A stretch of DNA of 64,000 bases from Chryseobacterium lactis (lineage in GTDB: Bacteria; Bacteroidota; Bacteroidia; Flavobacteriales; Weeksellaceae). The notes below the pieces were generated by a model, which searched no databases, was not told the origin of the DNA, and worked only from the letters and a program-made list of their open reading frames with translations. Of this stretch, positions 18,365-27,144 are shown piece after piece. The first letter of the stretch is position 1; every line of letters starts with the position of its first letter. The translations under genes and the position numbers were made by a program. The DNA is taken from positions 1,612,001 to 1,676,000 of the forward strand of contig NZ_CP033924.1 of assembly GCF_003815875.1 (NCBI RefSeq), given 5' to 3'.

Positions 18365-19951
18365 TTAAAAAGGGAAGTCGTCATCGTCATCAAAATCGTT
18401 CATCGATGATCCTGAAAGTTTTGAACTATCCGGCAGATCAAATGCTGCCCCTGGTTGAATTGTTGTTTTAATTTTATCAAAGCCACTAGGTTCGCCGAAG
18501 TTAGATGGGTATCCACCACTGGCACCACCATCAAATGCAGCTTCAATATCTCCAAATTTTGCAAAATGTTTCAGGAAAGATAGTCTGACGTCCGCCGTGG
18601 CGCCATTTCTGTGTTTTGCAATAATCAATTCTGCCTGATTTTCAGTAGTTGTTTCCTGTCCTTCATCATCATTATCCCACACTGTAATTTTGTAGTATTC
18701 AGGTCTGAAAATGAAAGATACAATATCCGCATCCTGCTCAATCGCTCCGGATTCCCTAAGATCTGAAAGCTGAGGTCTTTTTCCAGGACGGGTTTCCACA
18801 CTTCTTGAAAGCTGGGAAAGTGCAATCACCGGAACATTCAATTCTTTTGCAATTGCCTTTAATGAACGTGAAATCATGGAAATCTCCTGTTCACGGTTTC
18901 CAACTCCTTTTCCTCCGCTTCCGGCTGTCATCAGCTGAAGGTAATCGACCATGATAAGCCTTACTCCATGCTGCATAACCAATCTTCGGCATTTTGCACG
19001 GAAGTCGAATATGGAAAGTGATGGTGTTTCATCAATATATAAAGGAGCGTTTTCCAATTCGGAAACATTAGAGAACAGCCTTTGCCATTCTTCGTCGTCA
19101 AGTGTTCCTTTTCGTAGTTTTTCAGAAGAAATTTTTGTTTCTGAAGCAATCATCCTTGTGATAAGCTGTACAGATGCCATCTCGAGAGAGAAAAGTGCCA
19201 TTGGGATTTTGTGTCCTACGGCGATATTTCTTGCCATTGACAAAAGAAATGCTGTTTTCCCCATCGCGGGACGAGCCGCAATGATGATAAGGTCAGAATT
19301 CTGCCATCCACCGGTTTCCTTGTCTATATCTCTAAATCCTGAAGGTACTCCGGAAAGTCCTTGCTTGTCTTTTAAAGATTTAATGGTATCAATAGCCTGC
19401 TTTACCAATGAGTTTGCCGTGTCAAAACCCTTTTTGATGGTTCCGTTCGTAATTTCGAAAAATGACTGTTCCGCTTTATCCAATAATTCAAAAACATCAG
19501 TAGACTCTTTATAGGAAGAGTCAATTACATTGGCAGAAACATTAATAAGACTTCTTAAAATATATTTTTCCAGAATAACACGGACATGATATTCAATGTG
19601 GGCAGATGAACTTACTCCCATTGTAAGGTCGATAATATAATGGTCGCCTCCGGCCTGACTAAGTTTATCTTCTTTTTTTAACTCCTGGATAATCGTCATT
19701 AAATCTACAGGATGGTTGCCTTCATAAAGCTTTAAGATACTGGAAAAAATAATCTGATGTCTGGGATCATAAAATACTTCCGAGGTCAGGAGGTCAATAG
19801 AGTGGTCAAGACCTTTTTTGTCAATCAAAAAAGTTCCGATAACAAGTCTTTCAAAATCCACTGCATTGGGAGGCATTTTTCCATCCGCAATAGACAATTC
19901 TTTTGCAAAGTTTCCGTGTGTAAGGGATGATAATGTTTCTTTCTGCGCCAT
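18365..19951 (-). CDS. dnaB: Replicative DNA helicase DnaB
   Basis: A 528-residue hexameric replicative helicase. The N-terminal domain starts PPNAVDFERLVIGTFLID. The RecA-like domain has Walker A AARPAMGKTAF (about residue 230), FSLEMASVQL, Walker B LIMVDYLQLM, ALSQLSRSVETR and DLRESGAIEQDAD, all standard DnaB motifs, with the Arg finger region before AELIIAKHRNG. The tail ends in an acidic FDDDDDFPF stretch like that of SSB-interacting proteins. It sits inside the T9SS surface-protein array with rnhA. A perfect TAnnTTTG box lies four bases before the ATG. Confidence 0.97.
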   Translation of the reverse strand: MAQKETLSSLTHGNFAKELSIADGKMPPNAVDFERLVIGTFLIDKKGLDHSIDLLTSEVFYDPRHQIIFSSILKLYEGNHPVDLMTIIQELKKEDKLSQAGGDHYIIDLTMGVSSSAHIEYHVRVILEKYILRSLINVSANVIDSSYKESTDVFELLDKAEQSFFEITNGTIKKGFDTANSLVKQAIDTIKSLKDKQGLSGVPSGFRDIDKETGGWQNSDLIIIAARPAMGKTAFLLSMARNIAVGHKIPMALFSLEMASVQLITRMIASETKISSEKLRKGTLDDEEWQRLFSNVSELENAPLYIDETPSLSIFDFRAKCRRLVMQHGVRLIMVDYLQLMTAGSGGKGVGNREQEISMISRSLKAIAKELNVPVIALSQLSRSVETRPGKRPQLSDLRESGAIEQDADIVSFIFRPEYYKITVWDNDDEGQETTTENQAELIIAKHRNGATADVRLSFLKHFAKFGDIEAAFDGGASGGYPSNFGEPSGFDKIKTTIQPGAAFDLPDSSKLSGSSMNDFDDDDDFPF

Positions 19952-19955
19952 GATG

Positions 19956-19963
19956 CAAAGATA
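19956..19963 (-). promoter_or_regulatory. TAnnTTTG -7 box directly before dnaB
   Basis: TATCTTTG on the minus strand, four bases before the dnaB ATG at 19951. Spacing predicts a very short or absent leader. No good -33 TTG is seen. Confidence 0.4.
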
Positions 19964-20054
19964 GTTTATTTAAAAAATATTTAAAAAATAGTATTCAACA
20001 AATTATGAGCAGTCTTTCCAAAAATGCTGTCAATAGGCGATTGGGTATGTTGAT

Positions 20055-20087
20055 AAAAAAATCACCTCAGATAGAGGTGATTTTTTT
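20055..20087 (-). terminator. Terminator after the third T9SS surface-protein gene
   Basis: A 14-bp stem whose outer arms are A and T runs around ATCACCTC / GAGGTGAT, with a 5-base loop. It would work in both directions; it ends the gene at 20108 before dnaB begins. Confidence 0.85.
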
Positions 20088-20107
20088 AGATATAATAAGA
20101 TAAAAAG

Positions 20108-22267
20108 TTATTCCTTGTTTTTTACCAATACCCATCCTGAATATTTGGTTTCAGTACTGTTTTTATCATTTTCGTTCCATGAAATGGTATACCAGTAAGT
20201 TCCTGTCAGGATCTTCTTACCGAAAGCTGTACCGTCCCATGTGAAGTTTCTTGTTCTGTTAGCTTCATAGAGCTTGTTTCCATATCTGTCATACACGGTG
20301 AATACAAGATTTTTCTTATAAGCTAATGCTGAATAATCGATGTAGTCGTTGATATTATCTCCGTTTGGTGTGATAGCATTGATCAGGTTAGGAACTGTAA
20401 CTGTAATCTGGATAGGGGTACAATTGTAGGTGTCCTTTACATAAATTGTATTCTCTCCTCTAGGTAATCCTGAGAAAGAATTCGAATCCTGCCATGTAAC
20501 ACCATCTACAGAATATTTATAAGGAGGTACTCCTCCTGTAGCTGTTACCGTGATATTATTATTGGTAATTTCAATATTGGTAATAACCGGTTGAAGGCTT
20601 GCACGTACATGTACTTCCTGAAGAGTAAAGCATTTTCCTGTCTGAAGTTTTACCCAATAAGCACCTACGCCAACGTTGCTGATAGATTGAGTAGTTTCTC
20701 CTGTGCTCCATTCGTAGCTTACAAATCCAGGACCTGCATCTAATGTTGTCTTATTTTCTGCGCAAATGGTTTTGTCTTTTAAAACCGCTGACTTTACCGG
20801 AGGTAAAACTTTCAGCGTGATTTTAGCAATCGAGTAGCAATGTTGGTCATTTTCAACTCTTACGTAAACGATTGTACTTTCTGAAATATAAGCTGACGGA
20901 TTTAAAATCGGGTTTGTTTGATTTTTAGCATCATCCAACGTTTTGTAATACTTGATTACGGTATTGGCTGGAATTGGGTTAGGCAAACCGATTGTTGCTT
21001 TGGTAAGATCAAATGTAGAACGGGTGATATCATTGTCAATATAACAGTTTTCAATAGTTGTATCGTTGATATTTACTGTTGCGAAGAATAATAATCTGAT
21101 GGTCGTTGTCGCTGTACATCCAAAATTTGAAATAACTTTTACATATACCGTAGCTTCCGGAGAAAGATAATTAACAGGATCAGTAATCTCGTTAGTGTCT
21201 GCATTCATATCGGCTACAGTAGGGTAGTATTTAATAGTTGCTCCGGCACCACCAAATACATTTGCTGTTGTTAAATCATATTTTGCTTTACCGGCTCCAT
21301 TATTATTACAGGAATATAGGGTTGCTGTATTGGCAGTAATGCTGGCATCTACAAATTTGAATTTTCCGGTTATGAAACATCCGTTGATCGGATTGTCCGG
21401 ATTATTCGGATCCTTATATACCACTCTGTAATAATAGGTTGTTGTTCCATTTACTGTTGCGATGGTAAGCGGGTTGTTTCCTGTAAGTGCATCGTTGGTA
21501 TTGGTGTGATAAGATACGTTGAAGTTAACATCGTTTCCATTAATAATCCCCGCGCTAAGCGTTGAGAAATTAAATTGTGTAGGTAATCCACAAACCATCA
21601 CCTGACTTGGATCATTGGCATCTGCAGCTGGAATCCCAGGGGTAATAAATGGATTAGGGGAAAGAACCGGATCGTTAAATGCGGAACTTAAACTTGCCGT
21701 ACCTGACCATATCATAGAAAAACCTTTCGCTGTACTACGGTAGTTGTCAATGATCAGATAATAAGTTTCACCTGCCAAAACATTCATATAAGGACTCCAT
21801 TTGGTTGAGCCAACATTCATATCAGCCGTGTTGCCAGGAGGGTTAACCGGGAATACTGCCGGTGGCGGCATGGTTAAGTCCAGTCCAGTATCGCCGGATG
21901 TCCCAGAGAAGTTACATCTGATAGGTTGTTTGAAAATATATTGAATAGGATCCTCCATTAAACCGGCACATCCTGTTGAGGTAGGCCCGTATACCGCAAA
22001 ATCATAATCATCAGTCTGTTGATTTGGTTTGATGGTGAATGCAAGAGTTCCTGAAGTTGCTGCAGTAAAGGTGTACCATACTGATAAGTTTTCATTGGAA
22101 TTTAAACATCCTCCGTGTTGTTTTAGGATTTCCTGAATAAGGCCATGATCAGGCGGGTTATAGGAAATGTCAGAGTTACCACAAATTGGAATTGCTGAAA
22201 CACAGTCAGATTGTGAATAAACAGCCTGTGTTATAAATAAAATTAAAAAGAGTAGTATTTTTTTCAT
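20108..22267 (-). CDS. T9SS type B sorting-domain surface protein
   Basis: A 719-residue secreted protein with a signal peptide ending near YSQSDC. The N-terminal ~200 residues (DCVSAIPICGNSDISY, SVWYTFTAATSGTLAF, YDFAVYGP, GETYYLIIDNY) form a jelly-roll-like domain shared with the gene at 22366 but not with the lectin-type pair. Later come CNNNGAGKAKYDL repeats, a SPRB-like module PPYKYSVDGV and the type B C-terminal domain NAITPNGDNINDY, VYDRYGNKLYEA, SGWVLVKNKE. That last domain is closest by eye to the gene at 15406. Expected at the cell surface; ligand or partner unknown. Confidence 0.88.
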   Translation of the reverse strand: MKKILLFLILFITQAVYSQSDCVSAIPICGNSDISYNPPDHGLIQEILKQHGGCLNSNENLSVWYTFTAATSGTLAFTIKPNQQTDDYDFAVYGPTSTGCAGLMEDPIQYIFKQPIRCNFSGTSGDTGLDLTMPPPAVFPVNPPGNTADMNVGSTKWSPYMNVLAGETYYLIIDNYRSTAKGFSMIWSGTASLSSAFNDPVLSPNPFITPGIPAADANDPSQVMVCGLPTQFNFSTLSAGIINGNDVNFNVSYHTNTNDALTGNNPLTIATVNGTTTYYYRVVYKDPNNPDNPINGCFITGKFKFVDASITANTATLYSCNNNGAGKAKYDLTTANVFGGAGATIKYYPTVADMNADTNEITDPVNYLSPEATVYVKVISNFGCTATTTIRLLFFATVNINDTTIENCYIDNDITRSTFDLTKATIGLPNPIPANTVIKYYKTLDDAKNQTNPILNPSAYISESTIVYVRVENDQHCYSIAKITLKVLPPVKSAVLKDKTICAENKTTLDAGPGFVSYEWSTGETTQSISNVGVGAYWVKLQTGKCFTLQEVHVRASLQPVITNIEITNNNITVTATGGVPPYKYSVDGVTWQDSNSFSGLPRGENTIYVKDTYNCTPIQITVTVPNLINAITPNGDNINDYIDYSALAYKKNLVFTVYDRYGNKLYEANRTRNFTWDGTAFGKKILTGTYWYTISWNENDKNSTETKYSGWVLVKNKE

Positions 22268-22328
22268 TGTTAAAATGATTTTTGTGAAACAAATTTTGCG
22301 AAATAATTTTTTATCATTTTGTGAAGAG

Positions 22329-22353
22329 TAAAAGCCGCCAAGAGCGGCTTTTA
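22329..22353 (-). terminator. Terminator after the fourth T9SS surface-protein gene
   Basis: A perfect 10-bp stem TAAAAGCCGC / GCGGCTTTTA with a 5-base loop, 12 bases past the stop codon at 22366. Confidence 0.82.
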
Positions 22354-22365
22354 ATTATTATAAAA

Positions 22366-24456
22366 TTACTCTCTGTTTTTTACAATCACCCATCCGGAGA
22401 ATTTGAAAGGAGTATTCTTTTTATCATTCTCATTCCAGGTTAAGGAATACCAGTAAGTACCAGTAGGTATTTTTTTACCGGCAATTGTTCCGTCCCATTT
22501 ATATCCGTTGGATTTATCTGCCTGGTGGATTTTAGCACCATATCTGTCAAAGATAGTTAAAACCAGGTTTTGTTTGTCTGCAATCGCAGAATAATCGATC
22601 ACATCATTTACACCATCTCCGTTGGGAGTGATCAGATTAATCAGATTTGGAACCAATACTGAAATTTCAATAGGGTCGCAATCATATGAATCTTTTACAT
22701 ATAATTTATAGCTACCTCTTGCAAGATTACCGAATACGTTGGAGGTCTGCCAGTTAATATTGTCCATTGAATACTGGTAGTCAGGAGTTCCACCTATGAC
22801 ATTAACTGTCAATGTATTATTTGAAATATCAATACTCGTAACTACAGGTTGCTCAGATGGATATATTTTAACTGTTTGAGTCGTGATACATTCTCCGGTT
22901 TTCAATTTTACCCAGTATGTTCCTACTCCTACATTGGTGATCGATTGCGTCGTTGCGCCGGTACTCCATTCATAGCTCTTGAATCCCGGGCCGGCATCCA
23001 ATGTTGTTTTATCTTCAATACAGATGATTTTATCTTTTAAAACCTCTGATTTTACAGGAGGCATTACCGTTAAGGTAATTTTAGCCACCGAATAACATCC
23101 TCTGTTGTCAGATACTCTCACATATACTACACCGTTTGGAGCAATATAATTGGATGCATTTAATATTTCATTAGTTCCGTCTACTGCATCCAGTAAAGAA
23201 GGGAAGAATCTTTTAGTGGTTGTTCCTGCCTGGTTGGTTACTGCTGCATTGTTTAGATTAAATAGACCTGTTGACGGGTTGGTTTCCAGGAAACAAGCTC
23301 TTAAAGCAGCATCATTTACTGGTACTAATGCATAGAACTTTAATGTAATTTCTGCTGTCGCAAAACATCCGTATTGATTGGTCGCTTTTACAAAAGCAGA
23401 TCCTTCAGCAGAAACATACTGATAAGGATTAGTTATCTCATTGATACCGTTATTAAGATCATACATTGAAGGGTAGTACTTTAATACATGAGTTGGATCG
23501 GCACCTACAGTCGCTGTTGTTAAATCATACATCGCTGTTCCCGAATTGTTGTTGCTGCATGAGGTGAGCGTTGCCGGATTCAGGGTAAATGATTTATCCA
23601 AAAACTTAATATCTCCAAATTCTCTACATTGATTCAGGAAGCTGATAGGGCTGTTTGGATCTACATAGGTAATGGCATATTTATAACTGGTAGTCGTATT
23701 TACAGAAATCGGTGTGGTAATAGGGTCATAATCATTCATAGCATCTACGGCACTATGATAGTATTTGATCACAAAATTAGGGTTGTTATTTCTGATTAGG
23801 TTTGATAATGTAGAAAAATCAAAATTTACAGGGTTTCCGCAAATAGGAATCTCACCATTTTGAGTTGGGCCAGGCTGTATAAAAGGATTTGGCTGGTAAA
23901 TCTGTGCAGTATTATGATCAAATGGTGTCAGCAAGGTAGCGGTTCCTCCAAATGTTAATTTAAATGGGGAAACCTCATCAGAATAGTTATTTAAAAGTAA
24001 ATGATATACTTGTCCGGGAAGTACGTCGATATATTTTACAAAACCGTCACCACCACCATCTTCAGTAGTATCTGTAGAGGTCATATTAAGACCCGTAAGA
24101 GGAGGTGTGATTGATGAAAATAGTCCTGCATAAGAACATCTTAATGGGGTTTCTGTAATGTTGGCGCAGCTGTGATTTGGTCCATATAGAGCGAAGTCAT
24201 AATCAATGGTAGGAGCGGTAGGGCCGGTTGGTGTCAGGAGAAATGTTAATGTTCCTGCGGTTTGTATGCTGAATGTAAGCCAGATGGAGTTACTTTCTTT
24301 GCTTAAGCAACCACTTCCTTCTGCTACTGTTCCAGTTCCGTTTGGTTTTAGTGAGATCTCAGAGTCACTGCAGATCGGGATGGCAGTGATGCAATCCTGC
24401 TGCGCAAAAACCATTTGGGTGATGAAAATTAGAAAAATCAGTAGATATTTTTTCAT
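22366..24456 (-). CDS. T9SS type B sorting-domain surface protein
   Basis: A 696-residue secreted protein, signal peptide ending near VFAQQDC. Its N-terminal domain (DCITAIPICSDSEISL, SIWLTFSIQTAGTLTF, YDFALYGP, GQVYHLLLNNY) is like that of the gene at 20108. Internal repeats with CSNNNSGTAMYDL and VYVRVSDNRGCYS follow, then DYQYSMDNINW and the type B domain NLITPNGDGVNDV, IFDRYGAK and FSGWVIVKNRE. The C-terminal domain is closest to that of the gene at 13016. It is the first of the array on the transcribed strand and follows the TPR-like gene by about 40 bases. Confidence 0.88.
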   Translation of the reverse strand: MKKYLLIFLIFITQMVFAQQDCITAIPICSDSEISLKPNGTGTVAEGSGCLSKESNSIWLTFSIQTAGTLTFLLTPTGPTAPTIDYDFALYGPNHSCANITETPLRCSYAGLFSSITPPLTGLNMTSTDTTEDGGGDGFVKYIDVLPGQVYHLLLNNYSDEVSPFKLTFGGTATLLTPFDHNTAQIYQPNPFIQPGPTQNGEIPICGNPVNFDFSTLSNLIRNNNPNFVIKYYHSAVDAMNDYDPITTPISVNTTTSYKYAITYVDPNSPISFLNQCREFGDIKFLDKSFTLNPATLTSCSNNNSGTAMYDLTTATVGADPTHVLKYYPSMYDLNNGINEITNPYQYVSAEGSAFVKATNQYGCFATAEITLKFYALVPVNDAALRACFLETNPSTGLFNLNNAAVTNQAGTTTKRFFPSLLDAVDGTNEILNASNYIAPNGVVYVRVSDNRGCYSVAKITLTVMPPVKSEVLKDKIICIEDKTTLDAGPGFKSYEWSTGATTQSITNVGVGTYWVKLKTGECITTQTVKIYPSEQPVVTSIDISNNTLTVNVIGGTPDYQYSMDNINWQTSNVFGNLARGSYKLYVKDSYDCDPIEISVLVPNLINLITPNGDGVNDVIDYSAIADKQNLVLTIFDRYGAKIHQADKSNGYKWDGTIAGKKIPTGTYWYSLTWNENDKKNTPFKFSGWVIVKNRE

Positions 24457-24495
24457 TTTGACTGGTTTAAAATTGAATCCTTAGTATAGTATTAA

Positions 24496-25092
24496 TTAAT
24501 TCGTATGAATAAGTTGTTTACCCCAGCCAGGTAAGGAATCCGAAGAAGTGAATTCTGTTGCTGCTTTTTGGTATTGGGTCTCTGCTTCAGATTTATTGCC
24601 GGACTTTTCAGCTAGTTTAGCTTTTAAAATAGCTAGTCTTGGATTACCGGAAGCAGTGGTTTCAGCCTTTGAAATGTATTCCGAAACAGATTGCAAGCCC
24701 TTTTCAGGATATCTATGAATGCCTGCCTGAATGCTTTGAAGGGTAATAAGTCCTAAAAGGATATTGATTTCTGCATTATCAGGTTGAGCGTGGGATGCTG
24801 CGAATGCAATTTTACTTGCAGTAGCATTCAACTCAGTAACCGGTGAAGTTGGTGATTTTTTGAATAAAAAGTCTGCTTTAAGATATAGTGAAGCAGCAGC
24901 GTAATAATAAGCCTGCCATTTTTCAGAAGTTTTAGTTTCTGTAAATTTCTTAAATAACTTGTCAAAGTCACCTTCTGTATTCGAAGTATTAAGCTGTAAA
25001 GCGCTTTGTTGTAGTGTTTTATCGGTAAAAGACTGAGCCTTTACCCCAAAACTTATTATGAAAAGGGTAAAAATTAGGAGAGTTTTATTCAT
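24496..25092 (-). CDS. Secreted TPR-like protein of unknown function
   Basis: A 198-residue protein with a signal peptide ending at GVKAQSF. The mature part is helical and Ala-rich; KWQAYYYAAASLYLKADF, NAEINILLGLITLQSI and GNKSEAETQYQKAATEF read like degenerate tetratricopeptide repeats, which usually bind proteins. It lies about 40 bases upstream of the T9SS gene at 22366 on the same strand and could be co-transcribed with it. No enzyme motif is seen. Periplasmic or outer-membrane-facing location is inferred from the signal peptide. Confidence 0.7.
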   Translation of the reverse strand: MNKTLLIFTLFIISFGVKAQSFTDKTLQQSALQLNTSNTEGDFDKLFKKFTETKTSEKWQAYYYAAASLYLKADFLFKKSPTSPVTELNATASKIAFAASHAQPDNAEINILLGLITLQSIQAGIHRYPEKGLQSVSEYISKAETTASGNPRLAILKAKLAEKSGNKSEAETQYQKAATEFTSSDSLPGWGKQLIHTN

Positions 25093-25111
25093 AAGGGGAT
25101 ATTTTATATAG

Positions 25112-25119
25112 CAAATATA
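25112..25119 (-). promoter_or_regulatory. TAnnTTTG -7 box upstream of the TPR-like gene
   Basis: TATATTTG on the minus strand, 19 bases before the ATG at 25092. Matches the -7 consensus; no clear -33 element. Confidence 0.35.
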
Positions 25120-25310
25120 AAAAATTATTAACGTTAAATTAAAGATTTTGAGATATATTTAATGAAAACAAGCTATTGGTGTTTAATAATATATTTCACT
25201 ATTTCGATTTGGTTTTTTATTTTTTAAATGAAATCAGAAAAGCTTTGCTAAAATCCTGTTATTTTGTTCCTAAATTAGTGATTGTCATAAATATGCTCGC
25301 TTAAAAAAAG

Positions 25311-25342
25311 AAACCCAGAATAGAGTGTTCTATTCTGAGTTT
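25311..25342 (-). terminator. Terminator after the MFS gene
   Basis: A 14-bp stem with one mismatch built on CAGAATAGA / TCTATTCTG with a 4-base loop, followed on the minus strand by a T-rich tail. It lies 43 bases past the stop codon at 25385. Confidence 0.85.
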
Positions 25343-25384
25343 TTATCTCTTCATCTTGAAGATATTTTTATTATTCTTGCGAAA

Positions 25385-26620
25385 TTAATACTGCATTTTT
25401 CTCAGTTTAGGATTGGTGCTTCCTACAAGTAAGGCAATCAAGACAGTCATTGTTCCTCCGAAGACAACAGATCGAACTACCCCTAATAATTTAGCCATTA
25501 ATCCACTTTCGAATTGTCCCATTTCATTACTGGACATGATGAATATTGAGTTGACACTCAAAACGCGGCCCCGGATATGATCAGGCGTCTTTAGCTGTAC
25601 GATGGTTCCTCTGATCACCACAGAAATACCATCAAGCATTCCGCTCATTACCAGAAACATGAAAGACAGCCAGTACAATTTGGAAAGTCCGAATCCAATA
25701 ATGCACAGTCCGAATCCGGTAACCACAGCCAGAAGTATTTTTCCCTGGTTTTTACGCAAAGGAACAATTGATAAAATGGTAATGATACACATAGAGCCTA
25801 TATCAGAAGCTGCATTCAGTAACCCAAAACCTTCTGCGCCGGAATTTAAAATATCTGTGGCAAATACAGGGATCAGGGCTACGGCACCTCCAAAAAGTAC
25901 GGCAAACATATCTAAGCAAAGTGCTCCCAGAATTTCCTTAGTTCTGAAAATGTAAGAGATTCCCTCCCTCATGCTTTCAACGACATTTACAGTTTCTTTT
26001 TTATATTCAGAATATTGCTTATTGAGCTGCCAGAAAAATAATGAGGCAACGAATATCAGGGATAAAATAACAATGAGCGTCCATTTTACACCAAAGTATC
26101 CGATCAAAAGGCCTCCTGCAGCATGTCCGCACACGGAAGAGATCAAAAACGTTGCCTGATTCAGCGTAACCGCATTCGGTAAGTTTTCTTTTTTTACAAT
26201 TCTTGGAATCATAGAAGGAACAATGGGACCGATAAAAGCTCTCGCAATTCCTGTGAAAAAAATGACACCATAGATAAAATAAGTAATCTGGTGACCTGTA
26301 AAGTGCATTTCAACATTTAAAAATGCCGGGATTAATAATAATCCGATTAAAAAGATATAAGCGTAATTGCAAATCAGCAGCAGCCGTTTTTTCTCATTCA
26401 TATCAATCACATGTCCTGCATACAAAGCACAGCTTACCGCAGGAATTACCTCCGAAAGTCCGATAAGGCCAATAGAAAAAGGATCTTTTGTTAATTGATA
26501 TACCCACCATCCTAATAAAGTGGCAAGCATTCTGAAAGCTAAAACGATAAAAAATCTTCCGGTCAGAAGATTCCTGAATTCAACATTTTGTAATGTTTTT
26601 AACGGGGTAAAGGAAATCAT
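25385..26620 (-). CDS. Major facilitator superfamily exporter
   Basis: A polytopic membrane protein of about 411 residues. The N-terminal FRNLLTGRFFIVLAFRML and GHVIDMNEKKRLLL loop resemble the EntS-like/MFS_3 drug and siderophore exporter group. Long hydrophobic runs are consistent with 10-12 membrane helices, and PDHIRGRVLSVNSIF is the typical cytoplasmic loop of this group. I chose the ATG at 26620; a TTG six bases earlier would add only two residues. It is a single gene with its own terminator. The exported compound is unknown. Confidence 0.85.
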   Translation of the reverse strand: MISFTPLKTLQNVEFRNLLTGRFFIVLAFRMLATLLGWWVYQLTKDPFSIGLIGLSEVIPAVSCALYAGHVIDMNEKKRLLLICNYAYIFLIGLLLIPAFLNVEMHFTGHQITYFIYGVIFFTGIARAFIGPIVPSMIPRIVKKENLPNAVTLNQATFLISSVCGHAAGGLLIGYFGVKWTLIVILSLIFVASLFFWQLNKQYSEYKKETVNVVESMREGISYIFRTKEILGALCLDMFAVLFGGAVALIPVFATDILNSGAEGFGLLNAASDIGSMCIITILSIVPLRKNQGKILLAVVTGFGLCIIGFGLSKLYWLSFMFLVMSGMLDGISVVIRGTIVQLKTPDHIRGRVLSVNSIFIMSSNEMGQFESGLMAKLLGVVRSVVFGGTMTVLIALLVGSTNPKLRKMQY

Positions 26621-26712
26621 GAACAAAAATAGCCCTAAAAATTTATTTAAGGCTATTCATATGACAATTTTTAAAAGATAAATTAAATTTATCCTAAAAG
26701 ATAAAATCTATT

Positions 26713-27075
26713 TTAGTCAGCTCTTGAAGAACTGATAATGATAGCAGCTACGCCGGCAGCTCCAATAATAGTAGCACCAGTTGCTATTCTTGCTTTTCTG
26801 CTGTCTTTTACAGCTGCAACATTTGATTTAGGGATGATTACTTCCGTACTGTCTTTTTTACCCGCTGTCCCTACAAGGTTGTCACCAACCATATTTCTAA
26901 AAAGTATTTTTTGTTTAGGAGAACCATCTCTCATTGTTACTTTATAGATTTTTCCTGCTTCCAGATTAGAGTAATTGTTCTTTGAAATATCATCGCTGTA
27001 TTTTGTGGTGGCACAAGAAGTGATGACAAATAAAGACGTTAATAAAGACGATTTTAACAGTACAGATGCTTTCAT
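26713..27075 (-). CDS. Small lipoprotein of unknown function
   Basis: A 120-residue protein. LLTSLFVITSCATT is a lipoprotein signal with lipobox Cys. A short soluble part follows (IYKVTMRDGSPKQKILF, STEVIIPKSNVAAVKD), then a hydrophobic Gly/Ala/Ile-rich end, ATIIGAAGVAAIII, that could be a membrane segment. The middle looks like a small beta domain. It stands alone between the MFS and GH3 genes with a -7 box upstream. Function not recognised. Confidence 0.75.
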   Translation of the reverse strand: MKASVLLKSSLLTSLFVITSCATTKYSDDISKNNYSNLEAGKIYKVTMRDGSPKQKILFRNMVGDNLVGTAGKKDSTEVIIPKSNVAAVKDSRKARIATGATIIGAAGVAAIIISSSRAD

Positions 27076-27093
27076 TATTTTCGTTTAGTTTTT

Positions 27094-27101
27094 CAAATTT
27101 A
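27094..27101 (-). promoter_or_regulatory. TAnnTTTG -7 box for the small lipoprotein gene
   Basis: TAAATTTG on the minus strand, 18 bases before the ATG at 27075. Consensus match only. Confidence 0.35.
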
Positions 27102-27144
27102 TAATTTTTTTCGAATATACGTTTTTGGAATTGAAAAAATATCT

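Noticed and set aside
18951..19514. Long plus-strand open frame inside dnaB
   Set aside because: It is fully antisense to dnaB, its product has no domain pattern, and dnaB motifs explain the sequence.
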